Part shown: positions 18,551-34,212 of the stretch, piece by piece | Layout of the letters: the number at the start of each line of letters is the position of its first letter | How positions within the stretch are numbered: the stretch's first letter is position 1 | Assembly (NCBI GenBank): GCA_024509875.1 | Contig: JAMPIV010017568.1 | Coordinates: forward strand, 124,001 to 188,000 | Origin: Oreohelix idahoensis | Taxonomy: Eukaryota; Mollusca; Gastropoda; Stylommatophora; Oreohelicidae | Length of the DNA stretch: 64,000 bases | Direction: 5' to 3' | Program-made: the position numbers and the translations under genes | The notes under the pieces: model-generated | The model's database searches: none | Seen by the model: only the letters and a program-made list of their open reading frames with translations | What the model was told of the DNA's origin: nothing

Positions 18551-19561
18551 CATCTAACGTTTAAAAAATATGTTGGTAATAACTGGCAGCTGTTTTTAAA
18601 ACGAAACATTCACTGACCTGATTGTTTGAAGAAATATATTGCTTAAATCGGCACATCACATTTCACCATCCGACGCCTACCCTTTCAAATACGAAATAGA
18701 ATTGTATTCACAGTTCCCCACTTCCCTTCTTTATAATTGTGGCAGATTATGATAATTGATTTCATATATCTAATTTTTTATCTTCATCTTTCTTTTTGCA
18801 CGGCTTCGCCTGCGCCTGTTGGGCTAACCTAATCTCTATTACGCAATAATCTGTCCATCTCTTCTCATTTTAGCATGCAATTAATGCTGGTCGCTATATT
18901 TCTTTGTTGAGAGTCTACCAGAGACCCATTAGTAACGTGAGCTGTAATTTTAACACCAGCGCCAGAGATCAATCGTTGTAGAGATCAGACCGAGACCAGA
19001 TTTGAATAAATTTGAGTATTAGCGCATTGCCAACGTCTAGTCTAAGCGTGAACGTAGATCCTGGTTTTCGGCTTTGAATTACGCATAAGCTGAAAACTGA
19101 ACGTAGAAATTCCCGTAGGTGAGAGGTCTGGGTTTTGGAGGGATAATTAACTATCTTCTTTCATCTTTTACTATATATACCCCAGAATTTTAAACTCAAA
19201 GTCATCCAGTACCGCCAGAATTGCAAACTAAACATCTAGCTGTCGATTTCTAAGATCTCTTACAATAGAAGTATCTATTAGTTTGTCGATTGGAGATCGT
19301 TTTACTTCTGCGCTTGTGGTAATTACTAGTAGTTTGAGTGATTTCACTAGTTATTATAATTATATTTCTCTAGGTTTTGTGCAGAGTGTTTTACTAAAAT
19401 AGGTCCGTCATTTGATAATCTCTAAGTTTTACTGTGTTACAGTGGATAGCAGAATAAATAATAATTTCTAGCTAAACTATAATATAAAATTTATTCACTG
19501 CTAGTAACCAGTCAGAGAATAATTTAACCATCTAAGTAATGCACTGATACATCATGAGTGT
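18551..19561. other. Non-coding stretch with one dispersed repeat
   Basis: Contains a segment at about 18,625-18,722 similar to 38,703-38,800 (both with GGCACATCAC, TTCACCA and CCGA phrases). No gene seen. It ends at the left target duplication of the RTE LINE. Confidence 0.5.
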
Positions 19562-19574
19562 TGACGAAATATGT
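19562..19574. repeat. Target-site duplication of RTE LINE 1, left
   Basis: TGACGAAATATGT occurs here and again at 31,577-31,589, exactly at the two ends of the RTE LINE. This defines one insertion that has since been enlarged by the nested LTR element. Confidence 0.93.
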
Positions 19575-20668
19575 TCTTCTTCTTTGATCCTTAGTCGCCG
19601 ACCGTCAAAGCAGTCAGTGGCCATTACGCCTGGTGGCGTCTTGTAGGGTAACAACAAATTGATTCCACTTTGCTCGGTCGGTGGCCATCCTTCGTACAGT
19701 GCCCAAACTCTGGTTCATTCTTTGCATCTCAGCCTCCACAGTCCTCCGCCAAGTTGTTTTTGGTCGGCCTCTCTTTCGTTTTCCTTCAGGGGTCCATAGC
19801 ATAGCTGTTCTTGTGATGGCATCAGGATCTCTTCTGAGGACATGGCCAACCCAGCTCCAGCGTCTGCCAGCTATGATGGTGTGCATGTCCTCTTGCTTGC
19901 TCCGAGTAAGCAGATCTTGGTTGGTGATGGTATTCGGCCAAAAGATTCGGAGAATTTTTCTTATGCATCTTGTGTGAAAAGAGAACAATTTCGACATTTC
20001 CTTCTCTGTAACTCTCCAGCTCTCCGCGCCATAGAGAAGCACAGAAAGCACACAGCTCTGATATAATCCTATTTTATGCTTGTGCTGTACTGAAAGGACT
20101 TCCAGATGTTGTTTAGATTAAAAAAGGCTGTTCTTGCTTTGTTCATTCTGTTGTTGATGTCTTTGCTTGCTCCGCCGTCTGGTGTTACTATGCATCCTAG
20201 GTATGTGAAGGCATCTGTCTGTTCCAGTTGCTGATTCCTTACTGATATGGACTCAGGGTTGCTCACATTGAGCGTCATGACCTCTGTCTTCTTTAGGTTG
20301 ATGTTCAAGCCCACCTGCTGGCTATACTTATTATGTCTATCTGTTTTTTCCTGGATGTGTTCATGTGAATGTGCTAGCAGTGCAATGTCATCTGCATATT
20401 CCAGATCTTCCAATGTAGAAAATGTAGTCTATCTCATTCCTCTAGGATTGCCCTCTGTTGTCTGGCGCATCCCCCAGTCTATGACTGTTAAAAATAGAGT
20501 GGTTGATAAGGGGCATCCCTGTCGTACTCCTGTCTTCACTTCAAAGGTTATGTTGCTCTGCCCAATGCTACACGTAAAGTTGGCATAAAGGCTTTTTATA
20601 ATTAACACTATGCAGCTTGGAATTACATAAGCCCTCAGTATTTTCCATAAACTGTCCCTATATTTACT
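19575..20668 (-). pseudogene. RTE-clade LINE 1, 3' half (RT C-terminus and tail)
   Basis: Minus-strand 3' half of a non-LTR retrotransposon, about 3.3 kb long once the nested element is excluded. Visible coding includes LEYADDIALLAHSH (RT motif C with YADD, near 20,405-20,370), GLNINLKKTEVM, TYLGCIVTPDGG, and the characteristic RTE C-terminal block with GHVLRRDPDAITR and GKRKRGRPKTTWRRTVEAEM. The frame is broken between about 20,069 and 20,051 and near 20,430. The 3' end is a short (GAA)-like tail without long poly(A), typical of RTE/BovB-type elements. It continues in the piece starting at 29,370. Confidence 0.93.
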
Positions 20669-22803
<2,135 letters not shown>

Positions 22804-22830
22804 TTTATTGGGTAGCTCGCTCCGGGATTT
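22804..22830 (+). promoter_or_regulatory. Primer-binding site of element A
   Basis: Immediately inside the 5' LTR lies TTTA then TGGGTAGCTCGCTCCGGGAT. Its reverse complement reads like the 3' end of a tRNA (T-loop-like AAATCCCGG, stem, terminal CCA). The isoacceptor cannot be named with confidence. Element B has a related site at about 58,544-58,566. Confidence 0.75.
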
Positions 22831-23046
22831 AAACTTATAAGGTATAGATATATAAAATTCAATATTGTATTACTTTTATCCCTAAAGAGTAAAGATATCC
22901 AAATATAAAAATAAAAGTACTTTAAGGTGGAAATTAACAGTTGATGAATTGTCACGGCCAGTAGTTAATTAATTAATTACAGTTGATACTTTGTTTATTA
23001 GAGTTTAAATTTATCTTAGTATATTATTAGAGTTGATTAAGACAGA

Positions 23047-24255
23047 ATGGCAGATTTGGCAAAATTCAGATCTGCTGCTATGCTGGCTGCAGAAGAGATG
23101 GGTATGGATGGACCAGAGTTGGTTCAGTATGTAACCTCAGAAGTTGATAAATTTATTGCTTGAGAGGATAAGAGGTTAGCTGAAGAAAGAAAATTAGAAT
23201 CTGATAGGTTAGATGAAGAGAAGAAGATGCAAGTAGAAGTAGAAAAAGAAATTAAAAGGTTACAGATTGAGGCGGACAAAGAGGCTAGGGCATTGGAGGC
23301 GGATAGGGAGGCTGAAAATAAGAGGCTCCAATTTGAGGAAAAGAAATTGGAGGCTGAAGCAAAGAAATTGGAGGCTGAAAAAGAAGAAAGACGACAGGCT
23401 GCAGAAAGAGAAGAAAGAAGACTGGCTGCTGAAAGGGAAGCAGAAAAGGAGGAGAAGAGATTACAGAGGGAGCACGAGTTACGACTAAGGGAGTTGGAAT
23501 TTCAAGGCCATGCTCCCGAAAATGGTGCCAGCCCCTCTTAAAGTTATCCCAGGGTCTAAGGGGAACATCTTATGAAGTGTTTGCAAAGATGACTAAAGAC
23601 GACCAAGACAATTATGACATGCTAAAGCAGGCTTTGTTGTTAAGATATGAAAAGAACGGAGAATTATATCGTAAGAAGTTTAGGAATGCCAAGCTTTTGT
23701 CTGGGGAGACATACCACCAATTCTCTGTCAGATTGGAAACCTATTTGGAGAAATGGACTGCTCTGGGGAAGACCCAAGATCTGAAAGAGATGATCATGAT
23801 AGAGCAATTAAGAGAGTCCATGGCTCCAGACCTGAAAAAGTTTCTCATGGAACAAGGTGCAGAGATTTTGGGTGAGGTACTTAATGTCGCTGAGAGGTAT
23901 CAGGCGGCCCAGGCAGAGGTAGCTGGCGCTAAAAAGAATCATCTAGATAGCTATAAGGCCCCAAAGAACTCTAATAAATTTGATAACAAAGATCAAGGTA
24001 ACAAAGGTAAGCCACATTTTGATAGGCCAGGAAATGATTATCGAGATAGAAACCCACAGTTCAATGACCAAAAATATAATGAGAGAAAACCTTTCCACCA
24101 AGGAAAGTTATGGTGTAAGTGGTGCAAGAAGAACAATCATGACACCAAAGTTTGTAATAGGAAACCTTCTAACTTTGCTGCAATGAAAACGGGGAACCAA
24201 GGATTAAAGGTCAAACCTACTGGACAGCAGGAACCTTATCACCTCCCCCGCTTTG
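23047..24255 (+). pseudogene. gag of element A, broken
   Basis: Nucleocapsid/capsid precursor of the LTR element. It starts MADLAKFRSAA at 23,047, but TGA at 23,161 stops it after 38 codons. A strongly charged coiled-coil region rich in EAE, KRLQ and EEKRL repeats follows (about 23,220-23,500). Relative to element B about 45 codons are missing at about 23,540, just where the capsid domain should begin. Capsid-like sequence then runs on (YHQFSVRLETYLEKW, LRESMAPDLKKFL), ending with a single zinc knuckle WCKWCKKNNHDTKVC at about 24,112-24,156. An indel near 24,245 disconnects it from the protease. Confidence 0.88.
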
Positions 24256-24540
24256 TGAGGATGTTGTATGCAATGGGGTCACTGTGAGGTGCCTTTGTGA
24301 TACAGGTTTGGATTTTGATTCTGTCGTGAGTTCTAGCCTAGTGAACCCAGGTCAGTATACCACAGAAACAGTGGAGATACAAGGGGCGACTAAGGACATA
24401 CCACTCATGACACTTCCCATTGCAAGGATAACTGTGAAACTCGCTATGTGGAAGGAGAAATCAGAGTAGCAGTGATAGACGAACCCATCTACCCTTTGAT
24501 ATTGGGATGTCGTTATGTCTTCTTGGGGAATCCCAAGAGA
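24256..24540 (+). pseudogene. aspartic protease region of element A, frame-broken
   Basis: Reads RCLCDTGLDFDSVV (about 24,287-24,330), where DTG is the retropepsin active-site triad. A second half reads VAVIDEPIYPLILGCRYVFLG, where ILG is the usual second retropepsin signature. The halves are in different frames, broken near 24,460. It is homologous to the protease segment at the C-terminus of the element B gag frame. Confidence 0.8.
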
Positions 24541-25612
24541 CCTGTGATTATGGCAACAGTGCAGACCAGATCACAGTCAAAGAAGGAGGAGGATAATCCT
24601 ATAAATACTCGTCCAGAGGAGATGAGGAAAGCACAGACTGAGGACAGGTCACTCAAGCCATGTTTTAAAAAATTGCCTAAAAGTCACACACCTCCAAGCA
24701 AGGGAGATTACTATATGAAGAATAAATTGCTATATAGGAAGGCTGGAACAGGAACAAATGGTCATGGACAGCTGGTACTTCCAACTTCATATAGGGAGAA
24801 AGTGATGGAATTAGGGCATGCGATTCTCTTCAGTGGTCATATGGGGATCAGCGCCAAAGGACAGCGTATAGCTTGTCATTATTTCTGGCCAGGGATAACG
24901 GAAGATATAAAAAGATATGTAAAATCCTATCCAGAATGTCAACGGGTAGCTCCAAAGCATTGGACTGCTCCTGCAACTCTAGGGGAAATGCCCATAGTGG
25001 GAACACCTTTTGAGAGGGTTGCAGTGGATATTGTGGGACCTCTCACTCGTACCAAGAGGAGGAACAGTTACATCCTTACTCTGGTGAACACTTGTTCTAT
25101 GTGGGGAGAGGCGGTAGCCCTGTCGTCAATCGATTCGATGCATGTCGCAGAGGCATTACTTACAATATTCACAAGATTAGGATTCCCGCATCAAATCTTG
25201 ACTGATAACGGCTCACAGTTCAAGGGGAAACTAACGGAAGAAGTTTTCAGGATCTTCCAGGTCAAGCACTTTCATTGTAGTCCGTATCACCCCCAAGGGA
25301 ACGGCCAGGTGGAGAGGTTCAATGGAACCCTTATTTCGATCATGAGAAAGCTGGCACATGAAAAACCTGATACGTGGGACCAATTTTTGCCCGCTGCGTT
25401 GTTTGCGTATCGGGAAGTTCCACATAATTCGACCGGTATGGCACCGGCAACCCTGTTATTTGGGAGGCCAATCAAAGGTCCATTGGAAGCCCTGTTAAGG
25501 ACGTGGACAGATGAGAAGGCAGAAGAGATTTTTACCTCATCATATCAATATGTAAACGAGCTGACCACTCGTCTTAAAACTGGCTGGAAACTTGCTAATG
25601 ATAACAGATATG
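24541..25612 (+). pseudogene. integrase of element A, open but with a lost zinc ligand
   Basis: Retroviral-type integrase that would insert the cDNA. It has the HHCC zinc-binding region (H..FSGHMG, then KSYPECQ near 24,920-24,945, where the first Cys of the expected CPEC is Tyr). The DDE core follows: VAVDIVGPL (about 25,018), LTDNGSQF (about 25,198) and HPQGNGQVERFNG (about 25,288). The frame is open into a C-terminal extension. The GPY/F-type module present in element B is missing: sequence jumps from the end of the core at about 25,612 straight to the RT linker. It precedes RT, unlike in most Ty3/gypsy elements. Confidence 0.9.
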
Positions 25613-26500
25613 AAAAAGGAACCACTCACCTCTCACGAGTACCCCATAAAACCATGTGAAACGCCGGCACAGGTGAAAGTCAGTAAGCACCTGACTAAAA
25701 ACCAGAGGGAGCGGGTTCAACAGGTTCTACTTGAACATACAGACGTGTTAGCGGATAAGCCGGGGCACACCGATTTGTTGGAATACGATATGAAGTTGAT
25801 AGACCCAACACCCATCTGTATGAGAGCCTATTCTATTCCTTTTGCTAAGGAAAAAGCTTTGAAAGAGGAGATCGATTGTCTGTTGAAAGAAGGGATTATT
25901 TCTCACAGTGAATCTCCATATAGCTCTAGTGTGGTTTTGTTGAGAAAACCCTATGGGGAACATCGTCTGTGCATAGATTACAGGAAACTGAATGCTGTCA
26001 CAGAAAATCAGGTGGATCCATTACCTGATACTACTCAACTATTTGCCAGGCTGAACAGTGCAAAATTTTTTTCGAAGGTGGATCTTAGCAAAGGCTATTA
26101 TTCAATTCCAGTAAAGCCTGAGGCTCGACCTTATTTAGCTTTTAGCACCTCGGAAGGACATTAAGAGTTCAACATGTTGCCGTTTGGGTTGAAAAATGCT
26201 CCGAGTGTGTTTTCAAGGATGATGCGAAAATTGTTGGATCCACTGAATAATCCCTGCATCACAAATTTTATGGATGATATCGTCATCGCTACTGAAACAT
26301 TTGAGGAACACGTTAACTCTTTGACTATGCTGATTGATAGACTCAGAGAGGCTAACTTGACTGCTAAACCAAGAAAATGTTGTATTGGGTGTAAAGAGTT
26401 GGAATTCTTGGGACACACGGTACATCAGGGTAGCATGACCCCTGACCCCAAGAACCTTGAGAAATTGCAGAGAGCACCGAGGCCACAAACAAAAAATATG
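25592..26500 (+). pseudogene. reverse transcriptase of element A, broken
   Basis: Ty3/gypsy reverse transcriptase. Visible motifs are a basic linker then LKEEIDCLLKEGII, SSVVLLRKP, RLCIDYRKLNA, FSKVDLSKGYYSIPV, LPFGLKNAPSVF and the active-site NFMDDIVIA (about 26,261-26,290, with FMDD in place of the commoner YxDD). TAA at 26,162-26,164 interrupts just after FSTSEGH. Another frame break lies near 26,495, before the connection domain. Confidence 0.93.
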
Positions 26501-27120
26501 TGAGATCTTTTATGTCGTTGTGTGGTTTTTACCAGAAGTACATTAAACATTTTAACTCTATATGTCCTCCTCTGACTGATTTAACCCGTAAGGGCCAACC
26601 TGATAGAATTGTTTGGTCGGCACAGTGTGAAATGGCATACCAAGAGTTAAAGGAAAAACTCAATAGCAAGCCTATTTTAAAATTGCCTGATTTGACGCGG
26701 GAATTCGTGGTAAGAACGGACGCAAGCAATGTGGGCTTGGGGGGCCACTTTGTTACAAAGGTCCTCTTCACCAAATGGGGAATTGAACCCAGTCGCTTAT
26801 GCCAGCCGCATGTTGAACAAAGCGGAACAAAACTATTCAACAAGCGAAAAGAATGTTTAGCTTTGATCTGGGCTATAAAAAAGTTCCAGATCTATCTCTA
26901 TGGTAGACCATTTGTGGTCCAAACAGATCACCAACCCCTCGTATTTTTGTCACAGGCCAAGCATGATAATGCTCGGTTATTACGATGGTCGTTGCTCATA
27001 CAGCCTTATTCATTCACTATTGAATACATTCCCGGGTCGCAAAATGTTGGTGCGGACTTCGTGAGTCGGCATCCTTTTGACGAAAATCAGAGCACTCACA
27101 AAACTAAGGAGCAAATTTGA
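26500..27120 (+). pseudogene. connection and RNase H domain of element A
   Basis: Starts at the thumb/connection motif SLCGFYQKYIKHF and continues with an RNase H domain: VVRTDASNVGLGG (about 26,710), then a disturbed segment where element B is regular (about 26,745-26,830, apparently compensating frame changes), then KRKECLALIWAIKKF, QTDHQPL and a C-terminal GADFVSRHP. It ends at TGA 27,118-27,120. A purine-rich tract, AAGTGGGGAGA (27,168-27,178), just before the 3' LTR is the polypurine tract. Confidence 0.9.
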
Positions 27121-27167
27121 TCTATGTGTATCACTGTTCTTGAACTTGCATCAGAAGCATGTTCTTA

Positions 27168-27179
27168 AGTGGGGAGATG
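27168..27179 (+). promoter_or_regulatory. Polypurine tract of element A
   Basis: AAGTGGGGAGAT directly precedes the TGTGG start of the 3' LTR, the expected place for the plus-strand primer. Element B has the matching AAGAGGGGAGA in its own orientation. Confidence 0.8.
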
Positions 27180-29369
<2,190 letters not shown>

Positions 29370-31576
29370 ATACTGTCAAAAGCCTTTTCAAAATCAACGA
29401 ACTTAATTTACAGCTCCCTTTGCCATTCTGAGCACTGCTCTATAATGTTCCTGAGGGTAAATATATGATCTACACATCTTGTGTTCTTTCTAAATCCTGC
29501 TTGTTCTTTCCTCAGTTTGTGGTCTACTGCTTTTGAGATTCTCTATATAATTATTCTGCCTAGTATTTTGCTTGGAACTGAGAGAAGAGTTATTCCTCTC
29601 CAATTATTGCAGTCTGCAAGATCTCCCTTCTTGGGCAATTTGACAATTATTCCTTTTCTCCACTCTGTTGGTGTTGTCCCTGTGTTCCAGACTTGTGCAA
29701 ATAGTGGTTCTAATAGTTTTGCTGCTAGCTCTGGGTCTGTCTTAAATAGCTCTGCATTTAAGTTATCATGACCAGGAGCTTTTCCATTCTTTAACCCTTT
29801 GATTGCTGTGATGATTTCTTCTTTTCGTGGGATGTCTGTATTAACATCTAGATCTTTTTCAGCCTCATGAACATTCAGTTGTATCTCTGGTGGTTCCTTA
29901 TTCAGAGTTTCTCTGAAATGCTCTGCCCATCTTGTTTCCTGTCCCTCTACTGTCGTGATGAGATTTCCGTGCTTACCTCTTACTAATGTAATATTGTTTG
30001 CACCTCGTTTTCCACTGATGATTTTAGTTATTTTGTATACTGTGCTTTGTTTATTTCTCAGTGCTGCCTCTTCTGCTTGTCTTGCAAGGTCATCCAGAAA
30101 TGTCCTTTTGTTAGCACGGGTTTGACGTTCAACTTCCTTGTCCAGCTGACTGTACTGTTCACTATATATTGCCTTTAACCTGGGAGACTTAGCTTCTGCT
30201 TTCTTTCTTTTCATTTCCTTTCTCTTCGCTATGGTGTTTAGCGTATCTGGTGTTATCCAGTCTTGGCTCTTTCTTTCCTGGAATCCCAAGCATGACTTGC
30301 TGCTTTTCTTGTATATTGTTGAGATGGTGTTGAATCTCTGGTCAACATCATCAGTCTCTATTCTTTCCTGGCTTTTGATAATCTCATATCTTCTCTTTAC
30401 GTCGACCACGAAAGCTTTTTCTGGTGAGGGGATCCTTCAGTTTCGTGATGTTGTATCTTTTCTGTTTGACTGCAACTGGTCCAGCAGCTCTGAGTTTCAC
30501 TTTCAGTCTTGCTACTACTAGGTGATGATCACTTCCCACATCTGCGCCTCTTCTTACTTTCACGTCTTGTAGTGCATGTCTCCATCTGCCATTGATCATT
30601 ATGTGATCTATCTAATTTCTGTCTCGTCCGTTTGGTGATTCCCATGTTAACTTGTTCACTTCTTTGTGTAGAAAAAGTGTTCCTCCAATGACCAGGTTGT
30701 TAATACCGCAGAAGCTTATTAATTTGTCCCCATTCTCATTTGCTGTTCCACTGCCGCATTTCCCCATTACTCTTTCGTTATAATTATTGTGTGCTCCCAC
30801 TTTCGCATTTAGGTCTCCCATTACTATAATGAGATCGTACCTGGGTGTAGTTTCCATTTCTTTTTGTACCTGTTGATAGAACTCGTCCTTGATCTCTTCA
30901 TCACTGGTGTTTGTTGATGCATAGCACTATATAATTGTGGTGTTGGTGAATCTCCCTCTCAGTCTTGCTCTTATCAGTCTGTTGTTGATGGGTTTCCATT
31001 CCAGTAAAGACCTTTCCATTCCTTTCTTCAGGATAATGGCTACACCTTCTTTGTGCTGACCATCCCCTCTGCCAGAATAAAGTACTGTTTCCCCTGTAGC
31101 TGTTTTTATTCTCCCCTTACCTGTCCATCTGTTCTCGCTTATTCCCAGGATATGTATCTTGTAGTTCCTCATCTCTGCTGTGATTTGTCTCAGCTTTCAT
31201 GCCTCATTGATAGTTCTGACGTTCCAAAAACCAATTCTGGTTTCGTGTTTTGCGGTCGGGGCATCCGTTTTCATGCCAGTGGCTTCCTTTCGGCTTTCAC
31301 CACTGTCAGTTATACGAGCCTGAGACTCCGGATGTCCATCCCGCAGCAAAGTATTTCCATTTATTGTTGTTTCCGTAACATGTGCGATTTTTTTACATAG
31401 ACAGGGGTGTCGGCCCTGTGCTAAAACCCCCAACCTGGAGGACCAGAGTACCAGCTTTTGTCTGATTCCTACCCACGCAGACCAGTCCATCTTGGTTGAA
31501 CCTACCAGGAGTAAATCTCCCACTGGCATAGCTCTGGGGATTGTCAGGGTACACAGGCTGCCATACCGCTACAAGA
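29370..31576 (-). pseudogene. RTE-clade LINE 1, 5' half (endonuclease and RT N-terminus)
   Basis: Continues the LINE split by element A. On the minus strand from 31,576 there is the untranslated or leading region, then an APE-type endonuclease: RIGFWNVRTI (near 31,230), ILGISENRWTGKG (near 31,155), GVAIILKKG, VMGDLNAKVG (near 30,830) and GSDHHLVVA (near 30,535). RT follows: KNGKAPGHDNLNAELF (near 29,785), then GDLADCNNWRGITLLSVPSKIL (near 29,590). There are several breaks, including a TGA just after the first endonuclease motif (near 31,198) and frame changes near 30,925, 30,610 and 30,400. The protein is closely similar to LINE 2 at 49-51 kb and to the RTE/BovB type whose endonuclease was captured by ruminant CFDP2. 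Confidence 0.93.
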
Positions 31577-31589
31577 TGACGAAATATGT
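31577..31589. repeat. Target-site duplication of RTE LINE 1, right
   Basis: TGACGAAATATGT, identical to 19,562-19,574. Confidence 0.93.
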
Positions 31590-33820
31590 ATTTATTTCTA
31601 ATTCATGATGATTGTTTTCTTTTAATGACTAGAATTTATTTCACGGGAGTTTAAAACGATAAGACAAGCTCTAAGTTTGCGGTTTATAATTTAAATTAAA
31701 TAACCGAAGTGAATATTCTATTTACGCGTGGGATTGTGTATACTATTAGGGTTGAGCATTTAAGTTTTTCTCTTCCTTTTATACAGTATATAGGTCAAGC
31801 CCAAAATCTACCAGCGGTTTTTCAGTATATGTGAGAATAACAAAGAAGAAACATTTTGTACTTAATTCGTGAGTTTACAAGTCAAAACCTGTCTGGCATT
31901 GTGTTTGCATCCAGCAATAGACAGAGTACCCATCTCACGAACTTTAAGACTAAATGATGTAACTGGGCCTATCGAGGCAGATTATATTCCGTCCTTAAAT
32001 CTTATGTACATTCAGCCCCTGTGGCGAGAAAAATTACAAACAGTAACATTTCCGACGTTTGACCAATTGTGGTGTGATCAATAATTTTATATTGAGAGAA
32101 GTTACCAACCTGTCATGTCATAAGTACTGGAAACCTCGAGATTCTGACATTGTGAGTCCATTTAAAATTTCTTACCTGAACTGATTCAAGTGACATACAC
32201 AGTAATCGTAAAATGTAGTTGTAAAGTGAACGCTCCCCGGAACATTGGATGAAACCTGTATCTGCAGAGCTGGGGTTCTCTTTATCAAAACGAACACGGA
32301 TTCAAGGTGTGTGTGTGTCCTAAAATTTGCGCCTGAAGGTGCAGAACATCAGGTTTGTAGGTAAGAAAGCAAGTCAGTTGCCACTGGTGAATGAACAGAG
32401 AGAAAGCAGGACTGAGAGATTTCCTTATGGTATAATTTATGCACCCACGTTGTGTGTTCTTTACGCAATTTTGTTGCTAATGATGTTTTCCTCTTAGAAT
32501 AGATTAACATATCAACTCTGTTCTTAACTGTAGAGGGAAATCCTAGACCATAGCGTATAAATCTGTGACTCTTTGGGGGCTTTAACTTTTCTGCTAACGG
32601 GATCGTGGGCTCAACAGAGGGGGAAAGGATTACACCTATGGGTCTATTCTTTTAGTAATTCTTTAACCTATGTGTATTTATATGTGGTTGATATTCAAAT
32701 TTATGATTTGTGGTGAAATTCTTATGATAAATAAAATTTACATAAACTTATTCAAGTGTTTCAGTCAGCTCATCCCAAAATATCTATATTCCATTGTTAT
32801 AGTTTTCACGTTTGTATGTCAAACTGTCGTCACTTATGTGTGTGTGTCGGTGAGTGGTAGATATATAGTACATCTATATAACTGAGTAATCTGTCTGACA
32901 AATACTTTCTGTTGTAGAGATAGGCTGAGCGAGAGGATCTCCTCGAGTCTCAGGGACCGACTTACCTAGTTTCCACCATCTCACTCGTGAAAACCTATTT
33001 CTATATTATCTCCCACTGAGCTATCACCTATTCTTTTTCTATTCAGAAGGGACCAACCGAAGTCTTAATTCCCCTATCACTAATCTACGACAATATTCCG
33101 TGCGTTAATAGAGTTATTCCACCTTATTTTATATTGTTTTAGTTTTTAAATAAATCAGCTGGGTCAAAGCCGGTCAAAACTTGACAGATTTAAACGTACG
33201 AAGTAAAGGTCAAGATATGTACTTGGAAGTGAACCTCTGTCTGTGAGGCTAATTGCATCCTCAATGACTCTTGAAATCATCCACACACTTCTAATGATTC
33301 CCAGTGTGGTGAAACTTGTTGAGAACCCAGCATTGCACACTAAGCTTGGAGAAGTCACTTGAGCCCCAGGCGTAATTCTTTGGCTCTGACTTGGTTGACT
33401 GCACGCAGAAGGATCTCTCTATGGACCCAGTGATAGGCAGGGGAAGCTGAGGTGGCTGTTTTTAGGACATGACAATTCTTTGGGACAGCCCAGATCCAGA
33501 TTACAGTATTTTAGCTCTGCAAAGTTGGAGAGCCCCCTTGGATGGCGGAGAAGGCACAGAATGCCACACACTCCTTACTCTTAGCTTGGGGCCAGATGTG
33601 ACGATCCTTTAAATGCAAGCCAAGCTGGAGAAACCGGATCTCATGACTTCAACTCAACACGTTCCGGACTGGCAGAAAAGCCACAGGAAAAGCCTAGATC
33701 TACAAGTAGATAAAACCAAGGAGTCTTCAACTTGGTACTGGCTGCTAAAGAACGAGAAGCTCAGCAGCACTAGTTAAGCAACAAGAACAACCAAGATCTT
33801 AAACAATAGTGGTCAATTCG
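31590..33820. other. Non-coding stretch with one dispersed repeat
   Basis: No recognisable gene. About 33,120-33,190 resembles 38,945-39,012 (shared AAATC then TGGGTCAAA and AAACTTGA.AGATT). About 33,360-33,650 is GC-richer than its surroundings and has a faint look of decayed coding sequence, but I cannot assign it. Confidence 0.45.
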
Positions 33821-34212
33821 AAATAATACATGACTTTGATATGAATAAAATCATAGATCTGTTTAACACTATAAATAATACATGACTTTGATATGAATAA
33901 AATCATAGATCTGTTTAAAATCATAGATCTGTTTAATGAATAAAACATAGAAACTATAAATAATACATGACTTTGATATGAATAAAATCATAGATCTGTT
34001 TAACACTATAAATAATACATGACTTTGATATGAATAAAATCATAGATCTGTTTAACACTATAAATAATACATGACTTTGATATGAATAAAATCATAGATC
34101 TGTTTAACACTATAAATAATACATGACTTTGATATGAATAAAATCATAGATCTGTTTAACACTATAAATAATACATGACTTTGATATGAATAAAATCATA
34201 GATCTGTTTAAC
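33821..34212. repeat. 52-bp minisatellite, about 7 copies
   Basis: The unit contains ATACATGACTTTGATATGAA and ATCATAGATCTGTTTAACAC. The GTTTAAC landmark recurs at 33,998, 34,050, 34,102, 34,154 and 34,206, exactly 52 bp apart. An earlier copy at 33,861 is separated by a rearranged partial unit (33,900-33,960). Confidence 0.95.

Noticed and set aside
17615..18553. A 312-codon open frame of KYIYFKLT repeats
   Set aside because: The 24-bp tandem repeat is a multiple of three, so any stop-free phase stays open. Composition and variant pattern fit non-coding satellite DNA, and the other strand behaves likewise.
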